Positions 50,601 to 62,100 of a stretch of 64,000 nucleotides of DNA are shown one piece after another. The notes under the pieces are model-generated. The model was not told where the DNA came from. It worked only from the letters and a program-made list of their open reading frames with translations, and ran no database searches. Numbering within the stretch: position 1 is the stretch's first letter; every line of letters starts with the position of its first letter. Source of the DNA: Lethocerus indicus (lineage: Eukaryota > Arthropoda > Insecta > Hemiptera > Belostomatidae); NCBI GenBank assembly GCA_019843655.1, contig JACDQD010000011.1, positions 16,968,604 through 17,032,603 of the forward strand, in the 5' to 3' direction. The position numbers were made by a program, and so were the translations under genes.

Positions 50601-51770
50601 GTTACAAAGCAATATCGCAGTACACTTTACACTACTGGTACAAACTGTAATACAAGGCAAAAAAAAAACCAACTTTCTGCCACGAAGTACGCGGACTAAA
50701 TATCTAGCGCCGCATAATTGTAGAGACTGTTCCAACACTGCTTTCCCCGGTTTACAATCGTACAATACACACTCGGGTTGCTCAACAGACGGCCCATGAC
50801 GGCTGTCATGAGAACTCGATACAGAGGACGCGTAGCGGAGTTCACTTAGCGCATACCGAATGAAGTTCTGCGCACTTCGTGTTCTCTGTGCCGGGTTCGC
50901 CTTCTAAGTGCGTATGACGCGCTCGCTCTGACGTTTGAGCATCTGCCGATGTCGTCCCATTCAAAAGCGTTTAATAATATCGTACGAACGCACTCTGTTG
51001 TCCGCAAATATATTCAGAATCAAGGAACGCATTGTATACTATTTTTATTATAATTATTATGCATATGTTATATTTACGCTGAAGAGAGATATCCATCTTT
51101 CCACACCCCTATACCCATCCCCTTATCTTTCTAAGAAGTTCCGTACAATGACTCCACTGGTGTATTTGGTCTAAATCAAATGTCGATAGCAACCCCTAAT
51201 AGTTGTTACAATTAATCAATTTAAATTTGTACCTCGGAAGGATAATTATTCCACCCCCAAACCATAAGAAATTAGCGGTCGTTTCTCCCCTGAAATGAAA
51301 GTGTATCTACCACTTTTTCAAATTTTAAAGTCAATGAATTATCGCGCCTCGAAAGACGTGAAGCGGAAAAATTTATATCCTCGCAGCGCCTCGCTCACCA
51401 ATTGGAGGCGATTTCAGTAAAAATTTAAAATTCAAATTCAAAAGATAAAGTAAATCTGCACCGGAGGCGTAATTAACAGATGGCGTTTGAGTTGTCCAGG
51501 TGCACGGCCGACGGTATATGGTCAACGGTAGTTTTCAAGTTGACGCATTGAACAACTGTTTCAACTTAAGCACGCATTCAACAGCGCGCAAGAATTCTTG
51601 ACCTTTTCATGATGACCGATAGAACAGTCCCTATTTTATTTGTATTGCCTGACCCTAAGCGTAACTTTACATTTATCTGAAGTGCAAGATGCTCGTTTTA
51701 AATTGATAATTTTTATGGTCATCGGTGGGATTTCGAGAAACTTCTGTCGCACCCTGTAATTTTTTTGGGG
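47628..51770. other. non-coding DNA, no gene called
   Basis: A CT microsatellite at 48,593-48,615 and a perfect CRE palindrome TGACGTCA at 48,671-48,678. Many small overlapping open frames without domains. No dispersed repeats recognised. Confidence 0.45.
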
Positions 51771-51797
51771 GAGTTTTCGACATCGTCGTCAGTAAAA
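51771..51797 (-). ncRNA. hammerhead-like motif, reduced
   Basis: On the minus strand TACTGACGACGATGTCGAAA, then ACTCC. CTGACGA and GAAA are present with a very short hairpin between them. Helix III is lost. Confidence 0.35.
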
Positions 51798-51918
51798 TTT
51801 TCCGTAACTTCAATTCTACTTGGTAACTCTTATAGCACCTAGTGAATGCGTGAAATTCCCATTTTAATTTATACGTCCCATTTAGTCAGTAGCATTTCAT
51901 CAGTAAATAAATTAGGCA

Positions 51919-51962
51919 CTGACTGCTGACGAAGCATCCTGTCTGAACCCCGGTTCCGACAT
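51919..51962 (+). repeat. GATGAAGCATCC variant family copy
   Basis: CTGACGAAGCATCCTGTC, then CCCCGGTTCCGAC. It matches the variant at 7921 and 56,212 over its first half. CTGACGA fits a hammerhead core, but no GAAA follows. Confidence 0.4.
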
Positions 51963-51990
51963 TATTGCCTTAATGATTTCCCGGCGGAAT

Positions 51991-52025
51991 GCTACTGACG
52001 ATGGCGAGATGACGAAATCGTCCGA
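51991..52025 (+). ncRNA. hammerhead-like motif with intact core
   Basis: GCTA, CTGACGA, a 12-nt hairpin region, GAAAT, CGTC. Core strands and the GUC triplet are present, but helix II pairing (GGC to GAC) is weakened and helix I lacks TAGC. Third motif in 250 bp. Confidence 0.45.
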
Positions 52026-53636
52026 ACTGATTGGACGCCCGAATAGCGGAAGTGTAATATGCTAATTCGGTGCAATTAAGTATACGAGCGTTTTGCATAA
52101 ATTGTCGGCCGGATAACACGTCCCGTGCACTTTCTCGTACGCCCATATACGTGGAGCCGCGTTATATTTCTTTTTAATTGCAATTTAATATATTCCACGA
52201 CATCCTTGAATACATTTGAGGTTCCCTGGACCGAGTACACAGGCTGTCTGACTGACGTTTCCTCCAGGGGTCGAGACCTGGCCGTCACTCCTCCCACCCC
52301 GCCCCGCTAATTGCTATTCTCCGTCCCACGCCTGTCCTTAATTATATTGCAAATTGGTCTCTCTTTAAGCCTTTCTCAGAAGTGATCATCGTTAGCGTCT
52401 GTACAAACCTAAGCGGGCGGTGAGCGGGCGTTTGTTTGTGGGCCCAATTTTGTGCACGCTCTCTTTCGTGAAATAACAATAAACGCTGTTTTCGGACCGA
52501 GATTATAGACCGGAATAGACGGGAAGAATTAAATTAGGACGTAGTTATCATCCGATTTGAGACCGTCAGTAACGTAGCATGTTGCTGCAGGCGAGACGTA
52601 CTCACTGACGAAGCACTGTTACTGTCAAAACAGCGTAGACGTTTTACTGACGGACTGCTACCGGCCTAAAAGCTAAACAGGCGACAGGGAAATTGCAGAA
52701 AGTATCAAGAGCTATGAAACTTTCTTCGGAGCTTGAGTGAAAAACAGAGTTATTAGTGATGGGCCGCAATGCATGCCCGCGAGACTCTAGGAACGCAAGC
52801 GTCGACGGACCAATTCCCGAGATGATGATGTGTCATTACAGGACAGAACGAAATTATACTTATTATTTGCACGTGAACAAATTACAAAGGAAATAGTCCG
52901 GGTTGTAATTTACCGGGATGAGATTGAGACGGAACCGTTGACAGCGGGGAAGAATAACAAACTAGCGCTGGTTTATTGCATTATTAGAATCGTGTATACG
53001 CTATAAATAATATTGTAGGATCGACTAAATGTCGGGGGTCACTAAATGTACATATTTGGGTCCACAACACGCGCGCACACATAAATTTCAAATTTGGTCC
53101 AAGATTGGAACCAGGTTCTATCAGCGCGGGGCTACTTTTACGATCCGTGTCAAGTATACTGAATCTGAATTCATTTTAATTCAAGGAAGATATATGTGAC
53201 AATATAAAATTGTAGTGTGTTTGATCGTGCAATTCTTTAATCGGTTGCAATTATACTAAATCCTCAATTCGTCCTGCTACCTTGCAAAATGAAAACGTCT
53301 TCAACGTTTCGTTGCCAAAGTGAGATAGTATAGCGAATGCGAATAAATACGGGACACTTCATAGACTTTAATATGTCCTGGCACGTAAGCAATTTGAAAT
53401 AAACGCCAGGTGGAATATTTGCACTAACCAGCCGATAGACCGATCTCATGAAGATTTTGAAATTTGCGGCGTAGAACTACGTAGAAGAAAAATATCTATC
53501 CCGTATTAAAATTGCAGAGAGCCCCGCGCTGGTTCCGTCCACCGAATTATCCTTTAATCGTTAAATATAAGATGTAATTGAAATTGAGTATGGAACAAGT
53601 TTTGTGGACCGGCGGTCGCTTGTTTGTGTTGGGCAG
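52026..53636. other. non-coding DNA upstream of the exon
   Basis: No exon seen. A decayed motif may lie near 52,600-52,680 (ACTGACGAAGCACTG and GACGGACTGCTACCGG). The last 25 bp (TTGTTTGTGTTGGGCAG, ending 53,636) could serve as a splice acceptor for the following exon. Confidence 0.4.
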
Positions 53637-54034
53637 ATTCTAGTATGGAGGGCTAGAGAGAGTGTTGAGAGGGAGAGAGGGAGATATCGGGAGAGAGGTA
53701 GAGAGGAGGGATGGGCTCGGCGCCAGGGGGGAGGCCGCCCCAGGGGCTGGGGGCGGCGGCGGCGGCGGCCTCCCCGGGGCTGGGGGCGGGCGCGCCCCCG
53801 GCCAGGCCGAGGAGCCTCATGGAGTCCCTGCTGATAGCCAAGATGGAGCGCTCTTCGGGCGCCAGCGTCCTCATCAACGGCACGCCACCGGCCCTCGTCA
53901 GGACCGACTCGGCAGACTCTGCCAGCTCCCTGGCCTCCACCGCCTCCGCCGCCTCCGCCGAGGTCTGCCGGTGCGACGACTGCCTCCTCGGGATAGCCGA
54001 CCTCTATCTCAACGAGACCGACTCCAAGAAGAAG
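53637..54034 (+). CDS. first coding exon of an unrecognised protein (108 residues to the splice donor)
   Basis: This is the only stretch with clear coding character. An ATG at 53,711 in good context (G at -3 and +4) follows an in-frame TAG at 53,699. The frame runs 108 codons to a consensus donor AAG/GTACAG (54,034/54,035), a phase-0 junction. Codons are strongly GC-ended, unlike the flanks. Residues 1-36 are low-complexity Gly/Pro/Ala with an alanine run (15-20). From Met37 the sequence looks conserved: MESLLIAKMERSS, then NGTPPALVRTDSADS, a Ser/Ala-rich run (69-83), and a cysteine cluster C86-x-C88-x2-C91 followed by LLGIADLYL and KKK at 106-108. I do not recognise the family. The style suggests an intracellular signalling or scaffold protein, with no signal peptide or membrane segment. 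Met37 (53,819) is a possible alternative start. A possible acceptor at 53,636 would make 53,637-53,710 5' untranslated. Downstream exons are outside the recognisable sequence. Confidence 0.7.
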
Positions 54035-54173
54035 GTACAGTTCTCTGTCTCACTTTCAATCTCCTAGCCGCATTTTATTTATTTAAATGACCGAAGGTTT
54101 CCGCTACCGGAACTATAATTATCGTTAACTAATACTGTGGAAAGGGAGGGGCTGTGGTTAGCAGGGGTTGAAC
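54035..54173 (+). other. start of intron with splice donor
   Basis: GT at 54,035-54,036 begins the intron. If the donor is missed, the frame stops after ten more codons at 54,067. Only about 140 bp separate the donor from the retrotransposon fragment. Confidence 0.6.
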
Positions 54174-55035
54174 GGTTGGAGACACTTTAGGCTCCGGGAA
54201 TTTTCATTACCGATTCCCGTTTTTAGTTGCGCATAATATACGTATTGGGGGACCGGAAATTTGAAGCGATGAGATTTCGGCTTAATTGTTTACCTTCCTA
54301 TCGCATTAGCGGTCGAAAGCCAAACAGGTATTGACTAGCCCCGAAATATTAGTTTATTCCGAGTCATGCGCGATATCCTCTCGGAAATCGGATATCATCC
54401 GATTTGATACGCTGCCAATTAGCGAAACGCAACCGAGCATAAAACACCCGAAAGGCACCGAAGGGTATGTTAACCTCAGGCGACGCGAAGGCCGCACTTC
54501 GAATGTAACTCTAGCCGTTCTCCAAAATTCACTAGGGTTCGGGTAACTCCAGAACAGGCGATATAAGGCCGACGGAAGATTCTCAAATTCAGAAAAATAA
54601 ATTTTAAGGAAAGCAATAGATAGCCAGTCGGACTGCGGAGAGAGGCGGGAATGGAATTTAAGGAAGCGTGATTTTGCGACTTCGTCCACTGTCGGTATGT
54701 TGAGGTCATTACGGATTGTTCGGTTAGAAACATACCGGGGGGGGAGCGTTAAGGATGGTACGAAGGACTTTTGACTGGAATGTTTGGATGTTGGATTGCT
54801 TGGCGGAACCCCATAGTTCTATCCCGTATGTCCGTGTCGCTTTTAGTATAGTTTTATACATTGTCAGTTAGTGTTGGCTATTGTAAGTTTTGACGTATTT
54901 TTCAAAACAGGTCTCAACAGTCCAAATTTACGATTTAGATCTGTTCTTTTCAGTCGGGTATGGGGAGTCCACGTGAGTCGTTAGTCTATATAGAGGCCGA
55001 GGTAGCGAGCCTGCTGTTGGTTGGGGATAGGAGTA
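54174..55035 (-). pseudogene. jockey-type non-LTR retrotransposon, 3' fragment in the intron
   Basis: On the minus strand the reverse transcriptase tail runs from about 55,035 to 54,641 with frameshifts. RYLGLYID is near 55,000, and VDEVAKSRFLKFHSRL-like residues (54,645-54,690) are the usual end of the jockey ORF2. It then joins directly to the 470-bp block (54,174-54,640) that also ends the copy at 44,628, lacking about 180 bp found there. It is inserted antisense to the exon at 53.7 kb, inside its intron. Inactive. Confidence 0.8.
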
Positions 55036-56211
55036 CTTTTAAATAGAACAGGAGGGCTATAGAACAAACAGTAAAAGAAGGCATCCACTTAAAACAAATT
55101 GCACGCCGAGCGATATAAATTTGAAAATATATTCGAAGACCTATGAGAAGAGTCTTTTCCGTTTCCGGTGATTCTGCGTTAAGATGCGAGCGTTTCTGCG
55201 GGAATATATGCCTAGGATAACGTCCGCTCGTAACAATTTGTCGTTCAACAGAAAGCCCCCTAGCGCGAAAGTGATCTTTCCGAAAGACAGGGCCTAAAAA
55301 ACACGCACGCTACAACACGAAACCGCGTATAAAAATGCTTCATAGGTCGTCAAATCCGTTTTCAAATAAATGTCGGCCGACGTGCAGTCGGTTCTAAGTG
55401 GAAGCCAATTGGTGTCGGACTGGTATATTGTGCTATTTCCCTTGCAATAGTTTTCCTCTCGTTCTCTGTTGGCTCGAGGGGGACAAGGCTAATAATCGTC
55501 GGTACCCGGCACTCGGTTAAGCCTCGGTTTATATTTATTGCAGGCTCGGGGTAGAAATGGGCCCTCTCTCTCTATCTCTCTCTCTTCCCCCTTAATAGCC
55601 GCCTCCGAGCACTCTCCCTCTCTCTCTCTCTCTCTCTCCGAGCTATTATATGTTAAAATTCCCTTCTCTTTTACCCTTTCTTTTTACCTTCCCCGCCTAT
55701 ATTCTCTTTGCTCCCGTTACGATATATACGTTTTGTGTGTGTACAGCCCGCCTGTGTACAGTGGCTCTGGAATGGTGGGCCCCCCCCCGATATACAACAA
55801 TGCGTGCACGCTCCACTCCCCTAACAGTAATTGTACCGCCGTTTCCTAGTTTGGACGAAATTGCTGCGTTGTTTATTGGAAAGTCAAACGCCGCGTGAAA
55901 GTTAAATGCGGGTTCGCGCCGTTTAAATTCTCTTTGCTCCTTAACCTCGCCAAACGGGGTACGCAACGACCACCCCCCCCCCGGAGAAATTAGTAGCACG
56001 ATACTACTGTAAACGCCCTATCGGGTTTACATCGGATGTTGATTGTAATTGCCCCACTGACTTGTTACTAAAACCATTGCAAAGTGAAGTAACAATGGGG
56101 CGAAGATTGCTTAGCTATTGCATGAATTATCGCAACGGTTTTAATTGCGCTAAATCTTGAAGCCTTCTCCTCTCTCCACTCGCTGATTTAGCAGTGCTTA
56201 GTAGGCGTATC
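55036..56211. other. non-coding DNA with CT tracts
   Basis: CT microsatellites near 55,563-55,587 and 55,616-55,640. The open frames here come from these tracts. No exon recognised. Confidence 0.5.
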
Positions 56212-56235
56212 GACTGCAGATGAAGCATCCCATTT
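56212..56235 (+). repeat. GATGAAGCATCC variant family relic
   Basis: GACTGCAGATGAAGCATCCC matches the other members over the core word only. Confidence 0.3.
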
Positions 56236-59200
56236 GTTCTGTACAGTGTTATCGCGATAAGCCGCCGGCTGTGCGACTCCTTATCAGTTTTCAGAAATTA
56301 CGTACACAAACATTAACGCTCAACATTATGGTTCTGGCTAACTAAGGGATTAAGTTATTCTTTAAATCATATTCCTCTATTGGTTACTAAAACTTTACTA
56401 ACGTAAGAATAGTACTGGTAACTGGGAAAAGCCGAGACCGTTCTGGTTCATAAGGAACTGAAGGGTCGTATGATACATCCCTAACTCCAAAGTTAGAACG
56501 ATGTTAAGCTTCTTTTTCATTGCTAAAAAGATGTGAAAAATATTTTTTCTGTACCCTTTTCGATGTCTAATTTTCTGATGCTAATTTACGCTAACGACTT
56601 TAATTCGAAAATCGGTCTCCATTACAACGAAACTTGACTGAGCCGGGTTGCAAATCGTATCAAGAAATGGACATCGGCATTCTCAAGTAGCATCATAAAT
56701 TAATTTATACGAATCGGCGGGCAGCACCGACAGCTTCTAGACAGCATATTTCCATGAAATGACGTAAAAAGGTTCAAAACCAACGCAACTGCGAGTACCC
56801 ATTTAAGTCCCCGGCGTTCCCCCTACTGTACATCCAGGTTCTGGAAAATTAATATCGCGTGCGCACGCCATTCCAGCGAGTAATTGGCCGGTGCCGGCGT
56901 GTTTCCGCTTATACTCCTACTTACGGAAAGAACCGAAAGCAGTACGAAACTTAGTATTGAGCCGTGTGGAATGTTACAGTTTTGCGAAGTAGAATCTAAA
57001 AATTTGATTGTAATTGCATACAAATTCGGTCCACCTCTTGGGCTGTCGCAATGATAATCAATGATGATGTGAACGTTTTTATTACGGCTTAGAAAGTGCG
57101 GACGTTTGGCGCGCTATTCTCTTGCCGAGCGCCCGTGAAGATATCGACCGTGCCAAATGGCAAATAAGTAATATTCGAAATAGGCCGGGAGCGCCGATCG
57201 AACACTTTGTATTGGGTATAATAATATACATTAGTGGCGGTCAAAACTGCCGCGGCAGGAAATTATATATATATACATGTTCTGGTAATAATAGTCGTAG
57301 AAGATTTCATAATAATAGATCAGGATCTAATCAAATTCTCACATTTGTGCCTAACACGAACACGAGCACGACTCCCCCTTTCATTAGTTGTACTTGATTT
57401 ATTCATCTGACTTTACCTAGATTGTTTTGGACAATGTCGCTGATTGTATGGCAAAAAAAATTAAGAAAAATGATTAAATTAATTTCTGAATTTTTCGGAA
57501 CCTGTAATACGGTTAATTTGTGAAAATAGGAAACCCTAAAACCGAATAGGCTATTTGACAATAGTGTAATTCTAATATAAATAGTAGATGATCCCAAGAT
57601 CCTGGTCCAGGACCCTGTAACGGAGTGAAACCAATATTCGATCCTTCTTAAGATCCGCTGTATATCGAATAAATGTACTCGTAGAAATTGCAAAAAGTCA
57701 ACAACTGGAGTGACGTACAAATAGTGTCGGAGTTGGTACCCTGTGGGGCCGAAGCGGAGTACGCGGGTACGCCGTGTACCCGAGGCGGGTACCGAAAGCA
57801 GTCACTTCCGGGGCAGAGACTTAAGGGGCGGGTTCAGAGGGCAAAACCTCCACGTACATCGCGCTGTAAAAGGGTCCCCCTGTACACTGGTTATCCGGTT
57901 ACTTTCCGAACGACCGGCATCGGCTGTATAGGAAACAGTTGGCCGGAGGTTTTTTCTATTTTTTTTTTGCACAACCGCCCATTAGCCGGTAAATTATATT
58001 CCTTCGGGTTCAATTTAGGAAGCGTTTTCGAGTTTCTTTTTCTTCTACCAAATGGGGGGGAGGGGGCCCATTAAATTGTCGTTTGAAAATCACTCTTCCC
58101 GAGCGCTATTACGCGTTGAAATGCCCGCTACGGTTGTCACGATGCGGACAAATGAGAAATATGCATTGCCATTTCCTTATTGTTCCTTATGCGACATATT
58201 TTAGAATTTTACATTTCCACTACTTTTTTTTAGGTGGTTTTTAACGATCTAATTAACCCCGTAATAGGTTTTGTAATTTAAATAATAGATTTAATACCTC
58301 TTGATAGCGTTGTCGGGAGTAAACAAAAAATGATATTATCCTCTATAATTTCCGTAATTCTGACGAAGTAGTATCGAAACCTTTTTGAAGATACATATAC
58401 CTCCGTTATGTTCATGCAATTTTTAAAATTTACCAAATACATTATACCGAATATGAACGTCCAGTTTTGTAGATTCTTGAGTCATTAAGTCGTCCAACGT
58501 TCAGGAGTAGAACAACTCGCTGTGAAGAAACTTCGCCTCACAAAATCAATTAGCAGTTAACCTGGATGGCTCTACGCGACTTGATGATCTGTCCGACAGT
58601 TTCCCTTATTCAATCGGGGGATTGCCCAACAGGACTTGTGTCCCAATCGGAAACAAATATATATATTTCATTTTAATTACAGAGACGGCAAAAGATATGT
58701 GGTGTAGGGTGCCTGCAATAGGAAAAAAAACGGGTTTTGTCCATTGAATTTAGCAGCATGAAATATTCCCCGGCCGCGCGTCCTTTTCTCAAAAATAATT
58801 TATCTCTACCGTCCGAATGATATGGCGAAATGGAAACACTGTTTTGGCAAATACGGTAATAAACATTATAAGTTGCAGGTAGATTGTACGTGACATATAC
58901 ATTCATGTTATACATACATATGTTGTGTCCATGGGAACCTCAGATGAAGCGTTCAAATGCGGCTTAAGCTCGTTTTCATGCCTTTAAAATTACTTTAAAA
59001 TTCTTGACACTATAACGAGCTCACTTCTGGCGTTATTTGGACGGACATATCTACTTCCGGGGCTGTAACGCCGTAATATATCAATAATATTGCTATAGTC
59101 GGTTTCTTCTTTTAGTTAATTTTTCTCGGTGGTATTTGTGGAAGTTGTACCCTAAGTACTGTGCCTGGCGACTGGTGCTTTAAACTTAAATTCTGGACTA

Positions 59201-61800
59201 ATTTGCCCTTCTACAAAGTACCCCCCTACTGCTGTTCTCCCCACTATGCCCGTATAGTGCTTAAGAGCCAGATCATAGGGCTGGATTGGAAGCCAGATAG
59301 GTGAATGGGGACCCCGAGCATGGGTCGCGTTGATGAATTGCTCCCATTATGCTGATGGGGAAGTGCATACCCCGGCCTTTCATCCTGCACCGGTTGCAGC
59401 GAGCGCCCTTTAAAGTGCTCCCACAGCGTCAATTTAGTTCAATATCGGCGTTTCCCGCTCTCACACGCTCGGACACCAACACTCGGTTGAGAGTCGATTC
59501 TCGTTTCTCGATTATTGGGGCCAAACCGAATATTGAATATACAATTCAAGTTGCAGTATCGTTCGTCGGACACAAAAAGCGCGTCTTTCAGCAATTGGGC
59601 GAACCAAATTTACGCATGTCGAACTTACGCTAGTCGAGAACACTGTGCACAATGCACGGATCCATTTTCGTCGTAGTTCGGTTTAATTGTAGTCGGTTAT
59701 GTGCAATTAGAGTCAATTAACCCTACGGAGTCGGCCTCTTGAATTATGGCCGGCCAAACCAGTACTCGACGTTCGGAACAAATCATTTCAATGCCCAGAT
59801 AAGATCGGCCGGGAGCGATCGAATTTCAATTCAATTATCGAAACATTAAATATTATTAGACGGATTTATTCAGATCGGTCGTATTGGATAATGGGTAATT
59901 TATGGCCGAAGTTGCGGCCCAAGGATGTATTATTAGTGCGGACTGATAATCGTCATTAGAGCTTGTACACTAATAATATACCTCCGGGTTGGTTGGCCCT
60001 AGTTCTAAAGGTCTACTTGATTGGATTTGAACCGTATTTTAAAATAAAATCCGGTATAAATATCTAAAATAAATAGAAAAATGAAATTCCTCTAACTTGT
60101 TCCAGTCTTCTCATCTTCGGTGCTCGAATACAACCCTCGAATAACAAAATATAATTTGAAATAAATTTTGTTGCGGCAGAAAATGTTCGATGTTACCAAC
60201 AAAAATGATCCTACTCAACAACAACCAATTGCGATAAGGCCATTGCAAAAAAAAAAATAAAGGGATATCGATTATTCTATTTGGCGAAACTTTAAATTAC
60301 ACCTTTCGCCTCAAACTCGAGCAATCGCTAGCTGGAAAAGATGCGGGTATTATCTGAAAGTCAAATCGATAGATTGCTAATTTCTATCGCGATAAGAATC
60401 GCCGATCGGAACAGATAAGTAAAAGCCAATGAGGCGGACAACTTCAATTGGCAAATACCGGTCGGAATGGTAATTCCAGAAAATTGATCGAGAATGAAAG
60501 AAAAAAAAAGAAGATAAAATAGGCCGACTGGAATTTTTTGAAAGTTACCACTTTGGAACGGATCCAATAATCGACGCTAGGTGTTAATGCGGGGGTCGAG
60601 AAATGTTAAACAATGTAAATTGTACCGAGCGTTGTACGTAAAACGCAAAGTTATCTAGATTATATTTTGTATTTTACTCAATATTCCTCTTGTAATTACC
60701 AAAATAATAGTATAAAGGTAAATATCCTATCATTAACAATATAGAATATACGACATTATTTTTTTTTTAATGGAAAATATAAAATTTGCTGTCCATATCA
60801 TTTGCGTAAGTAAATTTAAATGTTATATGATTATGATGAAGATGAAATTTAAAAAAATCGAACTCTAACCACTTAAACGGGCTGATGGACAAGGTGTTTG
60901 TGTCAGCATTAATCCACCTTTATTTTATCAAGTCGGTTTATCCGATTCCTGTAGTCATAGTTTTTGTAAATAAATTATTTTTTGCATTGCGGTGGCCCGA
61001 ATACAATTCGTTTTAAACAGATTCGCCGGCGATTTTCGCTACTAGATTAGTGTCCCAAAATAAGAAAAACAACTGTAATCCGAGTAAAAATTACCAGGGC
61101 CAATCTTCAAGATAGGCCGACGCCAATCAATCTTAAGGCTTAGAGAACACTTTGGCGAAAGGGGAAAAAGGAAATAATAAGAAATAATTTTCGCCGATCG
61201 ATCAGATCTACGCCGACGGTTGAGCGGTCCTTAATCAGGTTCGAGATCGACCTCGAGATGGACCTCAAGAGCGGGAACCCGAATAGGTTTTACGCGCACT
61301 GAACAAAAAGGGAAAAAAGGTAAAGGATGCGGACGATAAACAACACCCATGAGATGTAATTAGCGGCCATCCGTCAAGAGGGAAATGTTTCACACACCCG
61401 AGGACTAATCGGGTGGGAAGAAAAAAATGGGATCTTCAGTAGGCTTAATACAACTTCGACTGAGAGTACGAGGGGGAGTAAGAGGGGGGAAAATAAAATA
61501 TTTTCTTACGGTTCCCTTTTATCGGGTCGTCAACTAAGTCATTGCGGGGGGGGGGGGGTGTTTCGTCGCTAGACGGAGATGGCGTCATTTTAATGTATTT
61601 TCACGCACGTTTACATCTTCAAACCTATATTCTGAAATGTTTATTACACGCGCCAACTATTCGTCGCGACTACCGAAAAATGCACGACATGAGGGTGGAC
61701 ACACCCACGAAAATCCGCCACAATTATTTTTGTCGCCAACCCAATAGTTTTCGGAAAAGCGAAACAGGACGAAACGACGGAATTAAATAGCATTGTAAGG
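56236..61800. other. non-coding DNA, no gene called
   Basis: Contains a decayed motif near 56,411-56,452 (AAAAGCCGAGACCGTTCTGG) and another near 60,100-60,125 on the minus strand. A run of 13 G lies at 61,546-61,558. Open frames near 57.1, 57.7 and 59.3 kb have no domains. No other repeat family recognised. Confidence 0.45.
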
Positions 61801-61830
61801 CGGTGGGGAGAAGCCGAAACCGGTCTATAT
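61801..61830 (+). ncRNA. hammerhead-like motif, 3' half intact
   Basis: GGTGGGGAGAAGCC, GAAA, CCGGTC, TATA. The GAAACCGGTC cleavage half is perfect, and the CTGANGA half is mutated beyond recognition. It lies 110 bp upstream of the mariner remnant. Confidence 0.4.
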
Positions 61831-61942
61831 TTTGTAATTCTGCACTGCAGATAGGAGTTTTCCGGGAAAAAAACTGCGTTAAGGGAGATCTGTTTGCTCC
61901 AGGATTTTGAACCCGATTCTATACGCCGCATCTCATTATATA

Positions 61943-62100
61943 TTAGGTGTACCCAAAAGTAATCGACAATTTGATAAGATGTATTTTGGTCTCGAGGAGT
62001 TCTTCAAGAGGGGCAAATCGAAAATTTGCCGGAAAAGTTGCATAGAGTTGTTGATAATATTGGTGAAGTCAAAATGTTGATTACTTTTGGGTACCCGTAA
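61943..62100 (+). mobile_element. mariner-family element, internally deleted (158 bp)
   Basis: Terminal inverted repeats TTAGGTGTACCCAAAAGTAA (left) and the complement of TTACGGGTACCCAAAAGTAA (right) match with two differences. TA dinucleotides flank both ends (61,941-61,942 and 62,101-62,102), the target-site signature of Tc1/mariner. The plus strand just inside the right end reads IENLPEKLHRVVDNIGE, resembling the C-terminal end of mariner transposases. Most of the transposase is deleted, so it could move only in trans. Confidence 0.85.

Noticed and set aside
53653..53940. Minus-strand frame opposite the exon at 53.7 kb
   Set aside because: A shadow of the GC-rich coding exon on the plus strand.
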